From Amycolatopsis nalaikhensis (GTDB lineage: Bacteria; Actinomycetota; Actinomycetes; Mycobacteriales; Pseudonocardiaceae), in the NCBI RefSeq assembly GCF_030264295.1, contig NZ_CP127173.1, forward strand, positions 7,633,501 to 7,697,500: a stretch of DNA of 64,000 nucleotides, written 5' to 3'. Numbering within the stretch: position 1 is the first letter of the stretch; every line of letters starts with the position of its first letter. A model generated the notes under the pieces. That model was not told the DNA's origin, did no database searches, and was given only the letters and a program-made list of their open reading frames with translations. Positions 16,212 through 24,713 of this stretch are shown here, in pieces. The translations under genes were made by a program, and so were the position numbers.

Positions 16212-16806
16212 GGGCGATCTGCTGACGATCTCCGCGAAGATCGTCGTCGCCGGGGGCTTCGGTGTCGGCAAGACCACCTTCGTCGGCGCGGTGTCGGAAG
16301 TGCCGCCGATGAGCAACGAGGCGTGGATGACCGAGGCGGGCGAAGGGATCGACGAGATCCCGCCCGGTGGCAAGTCGACCACGACCGTCGCGATGGACTT
16401 CGGCCGGATCACGCTGCGCCCGGACCTGCTGCTGTACCTGTTCGGCACGCCCGGCCAGGCGCGGTTCTGGTTCCTGTGGGACGACCTGAGCCGCGGCGCG
16501 CTCGGCGCCGTGGTGCTGGTCGACACCAGCCGGATCGACGAGTCGTTCGCGGCGATCAACTACTTCGAGAACGACTCGGAGCTGCCGTTCGTCGTCGCGG
16601 TCAACCAGTTCGAGGGCAAGCCGGTGCACGACCTCGACGAGGTGCGCGAGGCCCTCGCGCTCGACCCGAGCGTCCCGCTGGTCACCTGCGACGCGCGCGA
16701 CCGCGCGTCCACGATCGCCACCTTGACCGAACTGGTCAGCCACACGCTGTCGCTCGCCGTGCTCTCCGGTCCGCGCGAGCTGGCCGGCAGCGTCCCCCAG
16801 GTCTGA
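16186..16806 (+). CDS. cvnD: Conservon component D: small GTPase (CvnD-like)
   Basis: A 206-residue Ras-like/MglA-type GTPase. The ATG at 16186 is preceded by GAGAGGA 6 bases upstream. The P-loop GGFGVGKTT covers residues 23-31. Switch II is FGTPGQ (86-91), with Gln in the usual catalytic position. The base-recognition site is NQFE (140-143), the conservon variant of NKxD, and CDARD may be the G5 region. GTP-bound CvnD is considered the output of the conservon, held or activated by the roadblock and kinase-like subunits. A flavin monooxygenase gene starts 24 bp downstream with its own Shine-Dalgarno and is probably the fifth gene of the operon, where many Streptomyces conservons encode a cytochrome P450. 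Confidence 0.92.
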   Translation: MGSSGSPPEGDLLTISAKIVVAGGFGVGKTTFVGAVSEVPPMSNEAWMTEAGEGIDEIPPGGKSTTTVAMDFGRITLRPDLLLYLFGTPGQARFWFLWDDLSRGALGAVVLVDTSRIDESFAAINYFENDSELPFVVAVNQFEGKPVHDLDEVREALALDPSVPLVTCDARDRASTIATLTELVSHTLSLAVLSGPRELAGSVPQV

Positions 16807-16829
16807 GTGAACGAGGAGAGAAGAGCTTC

Positions 16830-18056
16830 ATGCGCAGAGTCCTGATCGTGGGCGCCGGCCAGTCCGGGCTCCAGCTGGCCCTGGGACTGCTGGCGAAGGA
16901 CTACGACGTCACGGTGATGTCGGCGCGGACGCCGGACGAGATCCGGGCCGGGCGCGTGATGTCGACCCAGTGCATGTTCAACGACGCGCTGCAGCACGAG
17001 CGCGACCTCGGCCTGAACCAGTGGGAGGCCGACACCGTCAAGGTCGAGGGCCTCGGGGTGTCGGTGGCCGCGCCGGACGGCGGCCGCGCGCTCGACTGGT
17101 TCGCCGAGCTGGACCACTACGCGCAGTCGGTCGACCAGCGCGTGAAGATGGCGGGCTGGCTGGAGCTGTTCGAGGAGCGCGGCGGCAAGCTCGTCATCCA
17201 CGGGGTGATGACGTCCGAACTGGACGCGCTGGCCCGGCTGTACGACCTGGTGATCATCTCGGCGGGCAAGGGCGAGCTGGTCCAGCTGTTCGACCGCGTG
17301 CCCGAGCGGTCGCCGTACACGCAGCCGATGCGCGCGCTTTCGCTGGCCTACGCCCACGGCGTGCGCCCGCGCCCGGAGCACCCGGACAAGATGGCCGTGC
17401 GGTTCAACATCGTGCCCGGGGTCGGCGAACTGTTCATGATCCCCGCGTACACGCTCAGCGGGAACTGCGACATCCTGTTCTTCGAGGGCGTCCCCGGCGG
17501 GCCGCTGGACTGCTTCGACGACCGCCCGGGCCCGGCCGAGCACTTCGTGCGGATCCTCGACCTGATGCGGCAGTTCGTGCCGTGGGAGTACGAGCGCTGC
17601 CGCGACGCCGAGCTGACCGACGCGAAGGCCACCCTGGCCGGCGGGTACACGCCGGTGGTGCGCAACCCGGTCGGCCGGCTGCCGGGTGGGGCGATCGTGC
17701 TGGGCATGGCCGACGTCGTGGTGGCGAACGACCCGATCACCGGCCAGGGCTCGAACAACGCGAGCCACTGCGCGGCGACCTACCTGGACGCGATCCTCGA
17801 GCACGCCGACCGGCCGTTCGACGCCGAGTGGATGGACGCGACGTTCGAGCGCTACTGGGCGTACGCCCGGCACGTCACCGAATGGACGAACGCGCTGCTG
17901 CAGCCGCCGCCCCCGCACGTGCTCCAGATCCTCGGCGTCGCGGGGGAGAACCCGGCCGTGGCGAAGCGGTTCGCGAACGGGTTCACGGACCCGACGGACT
18001 TCCAACACTGGTTCATGGATCCGGCACTCTGGGAGAAATACCTGGCAGAGCTCTAG
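16830..18056 (+). CDS. Styrene/indole monooxygenase-like flavoprotein (StyA family) in the conservon operon
   Basis: 408 residues, close to the length of StyA. The Rossmann motif IVGAGQSGLQLALGLL has its glycines at residues 8, 10 and 13. The FAD-contact region NDPITGQGSNNASHC near residue 305 is typical of the styrene/indole monooxygenase group. These enzymes epoxidise or oxygenate small aromatics using FADH2 supplied by a separate reductase (StyB); no styB-type gene lies next to it. It begins 24 bp after cvnD behind ACGAGGAGAG, so co-transcription is very likely. Its position suggests a redox effector of the conservon, comparable to the P450s in other conservons. That functional link is inference. 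Confidence 0.88.
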   Translation: MRRVLIVGAGQSGLQLALGLLAKDYDVTVMSARTPDEIRAGRVMSTQCMFNDALQHERDLGLNQWEADTVKVEGLGVSVAAPDGGRALDWFAELDHYAQSVDQRVKMAGWLELFEERGGKLVIHGVMTSELDALARLYDLVIISAGKGELVQLFDRVPERSPYTQPMRALSLAYAHGVRPRPEHPDKMAVRFNIVPGVGELFMIPAYTLSGNCDILFFEGVPGGPLDCFDDRPGPAEHFVRILDLMRQFVPWEYERCRDAELTDAKATLAGGYTPVVRNPVGRLPGGAIVLGMADVVVANDPITGQGSNNASHCAATYLDAILEHADRPFDAEWMDATFERYWAYARHVTEWTNALLQPPPPHVLQILGVAGENPAVAKRFANGFTDPTDFQHWFMDPALWEKYLAEL

Positions 18057-18141
18057 ATCGAGCACGGGCCAGACTGTCGCGGAGGGACGTTTCGGGCTAC
18101 GGTAACTACGTAGCGTGAAGACGACCTCGGAGGTACGCGGC

Positions 18142-19017
18142 ATGCGGGCGATGTGGAAGGGCTCGGTGTCCTTCGGGCTGGTGTCGATCCCGATCCAGCT
18201 TTACGCGGCCACCGAGAACAAGAACGTCTCGCTCCGCCAGGTGCACGAGGCCGACGGCGGCCGCATCCAGTACAAGCGGTTCTGCACGATCGACGGCGAG
18301 GAAGTGCCGTACGCCGAGATCGCCAAGGGCTACGAGCTGCCCGACGGCGAGATGGTGGTGATCACCGACGCCGAGATGGCCGAGCTGCCGCTGCCGACCC
18401 AGCGCACGATCGACGTGCTGGAGTTCGTGCCGCTGGAGTCGATCGACCCGATCCAGTACGACCGGACGTACTACCTGGAGCCGCAGAAGAACGCGGTGAA
18501 GCCGTACGTGGTGCTGCGGGACGCGCTGCACAAGTCGAGCCAGGTGGCCATCGCCAAGGTCGCCGTCCGGCAGCGGGAGAGCATGGCGGTGCTGCGGGTG
18601 CACGCCGACGTGCTGGTGATGACGACGATGCTGTGGCCGGACGAGGTCCGCGAGCCCGACTTCCCGTTCCTGCGCGACGACCCGCCGCAGATCCGCCCGC
18701 AGGAGCTGTCGATGGCCGGGTCGCTGATCGACTCGCTGGCCGAGCCGGTGTTCGAGCCGGACAAGTACCGCGACCACTACCGTGAGGCGCTCGAGCAGAT
18801 GATCGAGGCCAAGGTGGCGGGGGAGGAGACGACCAAGCCGGCGGCGGTGACCGCCAAGGCCGACGTCGTCGACCTGATGGCCGCCCTGCAGGCCAGCGTC
18901 GACGCGGCGAAGAAGTCGCGCGACGCGAAGTCCTCTTCGGAGGAGTCCGATGAGGACGCCAAGCCGCCCGCGAAGAAGAAGGCCGCGCCGCGCAAGCGGG
19001 CCCCGAAGTCCGCCTGA
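18142..19017 (+). CDS. ku: Ku DNA end-binding protein
   Basis: 291 residues. The start at ATG 18142 follows GGAGGT and gives MRAMWKGSVSFGLVSIPIQL, the classical bacterial Ku N-terminus; an upstream in-frame GTG at 18115 is less likely. The protein forms the homodimeric ring that threads onto broken DNA ends and recruits LigD activities. Core landmarks are RFCTIDGEEVPYAEIAKGYE and YDRTYYLEPQKNAVKPYVVL. The C-terminus is Lys/Arg-rich (PPAKKKAAPRKRAPKSA), an extended basic tail seen in actinobacterial Ku that promotes DNA retention. The separate polymerase (5481) and phosphoesterase (8006) genes lie 9-13 kb away and likely act with it. No replicative-type ligase is in the window. Confidence 0.95.
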   Translation: MRAMWKGSVSFGLVSIPIQLYAATENKNVSLRQVHEADGGRIQYKRFCTIDGEEVPYAEIAKGYELPDGEMVVITDAEMAELPLPTQRTIDVLEFVPLESIDPIQYDRTYYLEPQKNAVKPYVVLRDALHKSSQVAIAKVAVRQRESMAVLRVHADVLVMTTMLWPDEVREPDFPFLRDDPPQIRPQELSMAGSLIDSLAEPVFEPDKYRDHYREALEQMIEAKVAGEETTKPAAVTAKADVVDLMAALQASVDAAKKSRDAKSSSEESDEDAKPPAKKKAAPRKRAPKSA

Positions 19018-19097
19018 CCGCGTCCCCGGACGGGTGGTCGTCCCGACACGCCGTCCCTTTACCACAACCGGCCGCTTCCCGGTGGTACCAAGGGCTT

Positions 19098-19307
19098 ATG
19101 GAATGTGCTTCGTGTGATGCGGGCATCGACCACTGCCACGGCACGCTGGTGGTGCACCCGGAAGGCGGATTCACCGAGTGCACCGATGCGGCCTGTGTGG
19201 ACGCCGACCGCGTCCGGCACGGGCTGATCGTCGACTGCCAGGCCCTCGGCGCCGGCTGCGGGTGCGCCGCCGCGCCGGGGAAAACCTTGGTGCGCCAAGC
19301 TTCCTGA
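19098..19307 (+). CDS. Small cysteine-rich conserved protein
   Basis: 69 residues starting MECASCDAGIDHCHGTLVVH. It has eight cysteines and three histidines, several in CxxC or CxC spacing (CASC, CGC). This suggests a small zinc- or metal-binding protein, perhaps a single treble-clef-like knot. I believe similar short proteins occur in related actinomycetes but know no function. It is monocistronic, about 80 bp downstream of Ku and 250 bp upstream of cmtR. The only Shine-Dalgarno-like string is AAGGG, 4 bases before the ATG. The reading frame ends cleanly at a TGA after LVRQAS. A possible link to the metal-responsive operon downstream is speculation. Confidence 0.65.
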   Translation: MECASCDAGIDHCHGTLVVHPEGGFTECTDAACVDADRVRHGLIVDCQALGAGCGCAAAPGKTLVRQAS

Positions 19308-19398
19308 GCCTCCCGCCAGGATCCGTGGAGGTCTTCCCGCCGGGCGTCCCCGCCGGACGGGGAGGCCTCCTCGGGGTGTGGAAGGCGTCAAGCGCATA

Positions 19399-19410
19399 AC
19401 ACGATCGTGT
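19399..19410. promoter_or_regulatory. Perfect 12 bp palindrome between the Cys-rich gene and cmtR
   Basis: ACACGATCGTGT is a perfect palindrome with partly symmetric flanks (ATA and TAT). It lies about 145 bp upstream of cmtR. It could be an operator, but no partner is identified. Confidence 0.35.
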
Positions 19411-19453
19411 ATGCAGCTGTGTACAGCGGCTGGGCGATGTGCTAACACTAACG

Positions 19454-19497
19454 GGGTCCTTCGGCTCTCCCTCCCCCTCGGAGCCGGAGGACCCTTT
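19454..19497 (+). terminator. Stem-loop with short T run upstream of cmtR
   Basis: GGGTCCTTCGGCTC (19454-19467) pairs with 19481-19494, with one G-U pair, around a C-rich loop. TTT follows at once. It probably ends transcripts coming from the Cys-rich gene before the cmtR promoter. A small structured RNA is the alternative; I could not match it to a known family. Confidence 0.55.
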
Positions 19498-19553
19498 CAT
19501 GTCCGGGACCGGTCCGTTGTGGATACGTCAGCGGTCGCTGTACAGTTCACCTC

Positions 19554-19889
19554 ATGGTGACATGTGAGACGCGGGAGTCGGCGCTGTCCCGAATCGGCCG
19601 GGCGCTGGCCGACCCGACGCGCTGCCGGATCCTGACCGCGCTGCTCGACGGCCCGCGGTACCCCGGACGGCTGGCGGAGGAGCTCGGCCTGAGCCGGTCG
19701 AACGTCTCCAACCACCTTTCCTGCCTCCGCGGCTGCGGGCTCGTCGTGGCGGGCTACGAGGGCCGCCAAGTGCGCTACGAGATCGCCGACGCGCACCTCG
19801 CGCGGGCGTTGCGCGAGCTCGTCCAGGTCGTGCTCGCGGTCGAGCCGGGGGAGGACTGCGCCGAAGAGGACGCGGTGGTGGTGCGATGA
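19554..19889 (+). CDS. cmtR: CmtR-type ArsR/SmtB repressor (Cd/Pb-sensing)
   Basis: 111 residues, closely resembling Mycobacterium tuberculosis CmtR from MVTCETRESALSRIGRALAD through SNVSNHLSCLRGCGLVV. The sensing cysteines of CmtR are all at the same numbers: C57 and C61 in the recognition helix and C102 near the C-terminus. C4 and C24 are also kept. In M. tuberculosis the protein leaves its operator when Cd(II) or Pb(II) binds these thiolates and so de-represses an efflux pump. Here it is the first gene of a two-gene operon with a cation transporter and overlaps it by ATGA. TACAGT about 10 bases before the start is a possible -10 of a near-leaderless promoter. Confidence 0.93.
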   Translation: MVTCETRESALSRIGRALADPTRCRILTALLDGPRYPGRLAEELGLSRSNVSNHLSCLRGCGLVVAGYEGRQVRYEIADAHLARALRELVQVVLAVEPGEDCAEEDAVVVR

Positions 19890-20539
19890 CAGCCGAACCG
19901 GACGGGTGCGCCGACGGCTGCTGCGGGCCGGTCGCGGTGGTGGCGCCGGAGCGCCGCGCGGTCTTGGTGCGCCGGGTGCGGCTGCTCGTGGCCGCGACCA
20001 TCACCTACAACGTCGTCGAGGCCGTCGTCGCCCTGGCGGCCGGGACCGCGGCGTCGTCGGGCGCGCTGATCGGGTTCGGGCTCGATTCGGTGATCGAGGT
20101 CGCGTCCGCGGTGGCGGTCGCGTGGCAGTTTTCCGGCGCCGACCCGGAAGCCCGGGAACGGCGGGCGCTGAAAGTGATCGCGACGTCATTCTTCGCGCTC
20201 GCGGTTTACGTCACTTTCGAAGCCGTCACCACGTTCTTGGGCGGCAAGGCACCGGAAACTTCACGCACCGGAATCGTGCTCGCCGCCGTTTCCCTCGTGG
20301 TGATGCCCGCCCTTTCCGCGGCGCAGCGCCGGGCGGGGCGGGAACTGGGATCGGCCAGCGCCGTCGCGGATTCGCGACAAACCCTGCTCTGCACTTACCT
20401 TTCCGGCGTGCTGCTGGCCGGGCTGCTGCTCAACGCGCTGCTCGGCTGGTGGTGGGCCGACCCGGTGGTCGCCCTCGCGATCGCCGCGGTGGCGGTGAAT
20501 GAAGGCAGAACGGCCTGGCGGGGCGAGCATTGCTGCTGA
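19886..20539 (+). CDS. Cation-diffusion-facilitator-like heavy-metal transporter
   Basis: 217 residues with about five to six membrane segments. TYNVVEAVVALAAGTAASS and GFGLDSVIEVAS correspond to the first helices of CDF transporters, in which the aspartate of the D-x-x-x-E/D pattern binds metal. Cysteines cluster at both ends (DGCADGCCGP near residue 7 and GEHCC at the terminus), outside the usual CDF plan, and could bind Cd, Pb or Zn. The usual large cytosolic C-terminal domain is missing, so this is a short form. Coupling to cmtR by ATGA overlap argues for metal efflux under CmtR control. Mycobacterial CmtR controls a P-type ATPase or a transporter of this kind depending on species. Confidence 0.85.
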   Translation: MTAEPDGCADGCCGPVAVVAPERRAVLVRRVRLLVAATITYNVVEAVVALAAGTAASSGALIGFGLDSVIEVASAVAVAWQFSGADPEARERRALKVIATSFFALAVYVTFEAVTTFLGGKAPETSRTGIVLAAVSLVVMPALSAAQRRAGRELGSASAVADSRQTLLCTYLSGVLLAGLLLNALLGWWWADPVVALAIAAVAVNEGRTAWRGEHCC

Positions 20540-20558
20540 CGCCGCCGCCAGGCCGTTC
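20508..20558 (+). terminator. Stem-loop ending the cmtR operon
   Basis: A 14 bp perfect stem (20508-20521 with 20545-20558; arm GAACGGCCTGGCGG) has a 23-base loop that contains the transporter stop codon. The convergent small membrane gene ends at 20571, so the hairpin may serve both sides. Confidence 0.7.
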
Positions 20559-20570
20559 CGGGGTCACGGA

Positions 20571-20726
20571 TCAGTACCAGTGCGCACGGCCACCGATCCG
20601 GCGGCCGGTGCCACCGAGGATGGCGAGTGCGATGCCGGCCACCGCCAGGATGATGCCGATGGTGTACAGCACCGGGATACCCACGATGAACCCGATGACC
20701 AGGAGGATTACACCGAGAATGATCAC
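20571..20726 (-). CDS. Small two-helix membrane protein (DUF6131-like)
   Basis: 51 residues. The GTG start at 20726 is preceded by AAGGAG 9 bases upstream, which decides it over longer frames. The sequence is two hydrophobic helices (IILGVILLVIGFIVGIPVL and TIGIILAVAGIALAILGG) followed by the polar tail TGRRIGGRAHWY. This pattern, including the aromatic end, is typical of a family of tiny actinobacterial membrane proteins (DUF6131) of unknown role. It is convergent with the cmtR operon and lies about 120 bp downstream of ahcY on the same strand. Nothing suggests a joint function. Confidence 0.75.
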   Translation of the reverse strand: MIILGVILLVIGFIVGIPVLYTIGIILAVAGIALAILGGTGRRIGGRAHWY

Positions 20727-20844
20727 TTGACACACTCCTTCGCATGGGACCCGACCGGCCTTGCCGACCGGGCGGATGCGCTCTCCCCGTGAGGATGGCC
20801 AGTTTCCCGATGCGCCAAACTGCGTCAAACGGAGCAACCCTGCA

Positions 20845-22306
<1,462 letters not shown>

Positions 22307-22375
22307 TGCTCGGTGCACTCCGGAGTTCGTCGGCGGAACGCTCGGGAGGCAGGACGGAAGTCCGTGTGGACAAAG

Positions 22376-22402
22376 AAAAAGCACCTCCCTCGCGGGAGGC
22401 GC
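22376..22402 (-). terminator. Attenuator hairpin in the ahcY leader
   Basis: On the minus strand GCGCCUCCC pairs with GGGAGGUGC around a GCGA tetraloop (22402-22381), followed by UUUUU (22380-22376). Its 5' arm is the same segment that forms the 3' side of the SAH riboswitch pseudoknot, so the two structures exclude one another. Confidence 0.85.
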
Positions 22403-22470
22403 CCTTGGAGTCGTGGTCCCGGGCCGAGCGTGGCGGAAAGAGTTCCGTCGCAGCGCCTCTCGGCCCGGGC
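22396..22470 (-). ncRNA. S-adenosylhomocysteine (SAH) riboswitch
   Basis: In the ahcY leader, minus strand 5' to 3', CCCGGGCCGAG (22469-22459) pairs perfectly with CTCGGCCCGGG (22428-22418) as P1. Between the arms lie AGGCGCTGCGAC and a small hairpin CGGAA-CTCT-TTCCG. Downstream, GGGCGCCUC (22404-22396) can pair with AGGCGC in the P1-P2 junction to form the pseudoknot. The conserved GCUGCGAC block and this layout fit the known SAH riboswitch class, which is found upstream of ahcY. Ligand binding should hold the pseudoknot and prevent the overlapping terminator hairpin, giving an ON switch when SAH accumulates. The structure was derived by eye, not by a covariance search. Confidence 0.85.
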
Positions 22471-22499
22471 TCCAGATTGGCAAAGCCGCGGGGAGGCTG

Positions 22500-22982
22500 T
22501 CAAGCGAGCGCGCAGGCCATGAGAACGTCGTCGACGTCGGCGCCGTCGACGCGGAATTCCCCGCGCAGCACGCCTTCCACGACGAATCCGCAGCGTTCGT
22601 AGACCCGGCGCGCGGCGGTGTTGTGACCGAGCACGCGCAGGGTGAGCTTGCGGGCCCCGCGTCGTCGCGCTTCGGCCACGGCGGCGTCGACGAGCCGCCG
22701 GGCGATGCCGAGCCGCTGCCGGTCCGGGTCGACGGCGAGGCCGCCGATCACCAGGACGTGCCGGTGGGCGGGGATGCCGAACCCCGCGGCGAGCCGGACG
22801 TACCCGGCGACGGCGCCGTCGTGCTCGGCGACGAGGAAGTCCTCGGGACGCGCGTCCTCGTCGAAGAAGGGCGTGCCGGGCGGCGGGGCGGGCGCGGGGG
22901 ACACCACCGCGGTCCAGGTGCGCTGGTCGATCCCGGCCAGTGCGGCTTCGTCGTCGGCGCGGGCCGTCCTGATGGTGATCAC
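22500..22982 (-). CDS. GNAT-family N-acetyltransferase
   Basis: 160 residues in the Gcn5-related acetyltransferase fold. GTG start at 22982. The acetyl-CoA pyrophosphate loop is GGLAVDPDRQRLGIARRLVD, with Q/RxxGxA in the expected place. The C-terminal LRVLGHNTAARRVYERCGF is the usual motif B region. Length and organisation are typical of single-domain acetyltransferases acting on small amines or on protein N-termini. The substrate is unknown. The stop codon lies about 30 bp upstream of the SAH riboswitch of ahcY on the same strand, but the genes are probably transcribed separately because the riboswitch has its own leader. It diverges from nothing obvious and is followed upstream by the diiron oxygenase gene, also on the minus strand. 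Confidence 0.88.
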   Translation of the reverse strand: MITIRTARADDEAALAGIDQRTWTAVVSPAPAPPPGTPFFDEDARPEDFLVAEHDGAVAGYVRLAAGFGIPAHRHVLVIGGLAVDPDRQRLGIARRLVDAAVAEARRRGARKLTLRVLGHNTAARRVYERCGFVVEGVLRGEFRVDGADVDDVLMACALA

Positions 22983-23023
22983 CGGGGCATCCTGGCCGAA
23001 ACCCCGAGGCGGCGCGAGTGATT

Positions 23024-23914
23024 TCAGATCAGGTGTGCCCGCCGCCAGATGCCCTCGGAGCGGCCGCCGATCAGCCCGGCGTCACGCAGGAACGGCACGA
23101 TCTTCTCGGCCATCCAGCGCCGCGTCTCGTGGAAGTGCGGGTTCGCCAGCGCCGCCGCGCGGCCCTCGCGCGGGTCGATCCCGACACTCCGGTAGATCCG
23201 CGGGTCGACCATGCTGTCGATGACGCCGAAGGCGACCAGCGCCGTGCGGACCCGGTGCCGCTGCAGCGCCGCCTTCGACAGCTTCGGCGTCTCGCGCAGC
23301 ACCTCCTCCTTGGCGAACCGGACGTGCCGGGCCTCCTCGACGACGTGGATGCGGTTGACCGAGCGGATCAGCGGCTGGATGCCGTCGTCGTCCATCATCG
23401 ACCGCTGCAGCCGGTCGGTGGTCTCCTCGGCGACCAGCACGCTGGCGAACATCGACGGGCCCGCGGCGGTCGCGCCGAACACCTTCGCCGCGCGGTGCAC
23501 GACCTTCGGGACGCCGTAGCGCGGGACGCCGAGCCGCTCGGCGGTGCGCGCGAACATCACCGAATGCCGGGTCTCGTCGCCGATCTCGGTCATCGCGTAC
23601 TGCGCGTGCTCGCTGCGCGCGTCCAGGTCGAACACGTACCGCGCGAGCAGCTGCATCAGGACGATCTCGAACCACAGGCCGACGCTCATGATGCTGGCGA
23701 TCTCGTGCTTGGACAGCTCGATGCGCTGCTCGGGCGTCAGCTTCGCCCAGAGGTCCGTGCCGTAGAGGGAGACGCGTTCCAGCGGCATGAACGCCTTGCC
23801 CTCGGCGAGCGGCGCCGTCCAGTCGATGTCGACGTACGGGTCGTAGGAGTTCTTCGCCGAGCTCTTGAGCAGGCGAGCCGCGGTGACGTCCCGGTCCTGG
23901 GCCTCGACGCCCAT
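23024..23914 (-). CDS. AurF-like diiron oxygenase
   Basis: 296 residues; start ATG 23914 behind GGAGGT. The ferritin-like four-helix diiron core is indicated by ELSKHEIASIMSVGLWFE, EIGDETRHSVMF and HVVEEARHVRF, supplying the Glu/His ligands. This matches the p-aminobenzoate N-oxygenase AurF family, which oxidises amines or hydroxylates aliphatic and aromatic substrates. Many actinobacteria carry housekeeping members of this family with unknown substrates, and no biosynthetic genes lie nearby, so a specialised N-oxygenation role is not supported. It diverges from a TetR gene across 86 bp that contain a GTACA-CGC-TGTAC palindrome, pointing to repression by that TetR. Confidence 0.85.
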   Translation of the reverse strand: MGVEAQDRDVTAARLLKSSAKNSYDPYVDIDWTAPLAEGKAFMPLERVSLYGTDLWAKLTPEQRIELSKHEIASIMSVGLWFEIVLMQLLARYVFDLDARSEHAQYAMTEIGDETRHSVMFARTAERLGVPRYGVPKVVHRAAKVFGATAAGPSMFASVLVAEETTDRLQRSMMDDDGIQPLIRSVNRIHVVEEARHVRFAKEEVLRETPKLSKAALQRHRVRTALVAFGVIDSMVDPRIYRSVGIDPREGRAAALANPHFHETRRWMAEKIVPFLRDAGLIGGRSEGIWRRAHLI

Positions 23915-23935
23915 GGCGACCTCCGGAAGTAGGGG

Positions 23936-23948
23936 GTACACGCTGTAC
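23936..23948. promoter_or_regulatory. Palindromic operator candidate between diiron oxygenase and TetR
   Basis: GTACACGCTGTAC has 5 bp perfect arms (GTACA/TGTAC). It sits 22 bp from the oxygenase start and 53 bp from the tetR start, a good place for repression of one or both. A further GTACAC half-site is at 23964. Confidence 0.6.
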
Positions 23949-24000
23949 TAGCTACTTCGGGAGCGTACACCGGCGCGCGGGCCCTGAGTAGGCTTCCGCC

Positions 24001-24663
24001 GTGACCAAGGTCGACGGACGGGCGGCGCGCTGGGCCGGGCAGCAGGAACGGCGGCGCGCGGAGTTCGTCGACGCCGCCCTCGAAGCCATCGCCGAGCACG
24101 GCCCGGACGTCTCGACCGAGCAGATCGCCGAGCGCGCCGGCGTGGCCCGCACCCGGCTCTACCGCCACTTCGACGGCGCGGCCGACCTCCAGCGCGCGAT
24201 CGCCGAACGCGCGGCCGAGCTGGTCACCGCCGAGCTGGCGCCGCTGTGGCACCCGGAGGGGTCGCCGAACGAGATGATCGCGACGGTCATCGCCACCCAC
24301 CTGCGCTGGCTGACCGAGCACGCCCACCTGCACCGGTACCTCGTGCGCGCACTGCCGAGCAGCACCCCGGAGGGCCGCCCGGACGTCCGCGGCGCGATCG
24401 CCCGGCACCTCAGCGGGCTGTTCACCGGCTACTTGACGGCGTTCGGCCTCGACCCGGCCCCGGCGGACACCATCGCGTTCGGACTGGTCGGCTACGTCGA
24501 GTCGGCGACCACCCGCTGGCTCGACCACCCGGGCGCGCTGAGCCTGGAGCAGCTGACGGCCCAGCTGTCGGGCACGATCTGGGCGATGCTCGACCACACG
24601 TTGAAACAGGGCGGGGTGGAGCTGGACCCGGACCGGCCGTTGCCGCTGCCGGAAGGTCTCTAG
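24001..24663 (+). CDS. TetR-family regulator, divergent from the diiron oxygenase
   Basis: 220 residues with an N-terminal TetR helix-turn-helix (VSTEQIAERAGVARTRLYRHF near residue 40). A ligand domain follows with a Trp/Leu-rich dimer interface near the C-terminus. GTG start; TAGGCT lies 7 bases upstream and could be the -10 of a leaderless transcript, since no Shine-Dalgarno is seen. The divergent arrangement and the shared intergenic palindrome make it the probable regulator of the AurF-like oxygenase at 23024. It ends 5 bp before a 46 bp perfect palindrome that should terminate transcription from both sides. Confidence 0.88.
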   Translation: MTKVDGRAARWAGQQERRRAEFVDAALEAIAEHGPDVSTEQIAERAGVARTRLYRHFDGAADLQRAIAERAAELVTAELAPLWHPEGSPNEMIATVIATHLRWLTEHAHLHRYLVRALPSSTPEGRPDVRGAIARHLSGLFTGYLTAFGLDPAPADTIAFGLVGYVESATTRWLDHPGALSLEQLTAQLSGTIWAMLDHTLKQGGVELDPDRPLPLPEGL

Positions 24664-24667
24664 CCCG

Positions 24668-24713
24668 GTCGTGAGTGTTCAGGGCGGTTCTAACCGCCCT
24701 GAACACTCACGAC
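24668..24713. repeat. 46 bp perfect palindrome (terminator-like repeat), copy 1
   Basis: The 22 bp arms (24668-24689 and 24692-24713) are perfectly complementary around the two-base centre CT. The arm contains GTGAGTGTTCAGGGCGGTT. The same sequence with one change is at 31990. It lies between convergent tetR and dinB and contains the dinB stop codon: on the minus strand TCG TGA encodes the last Ser and stop. It probably acts as a bidirectional terminator and belongs to a dispersed repeat family. Confidence 0.9.

Noticed and set aside
19440..19500. Hairpin with C-rich loop upstream of cmtR considered as a 6C-type small RNA
   Set aside because: 6C RNAs have two C-rich stem-loops; only one is present, and it fits a terminator better.
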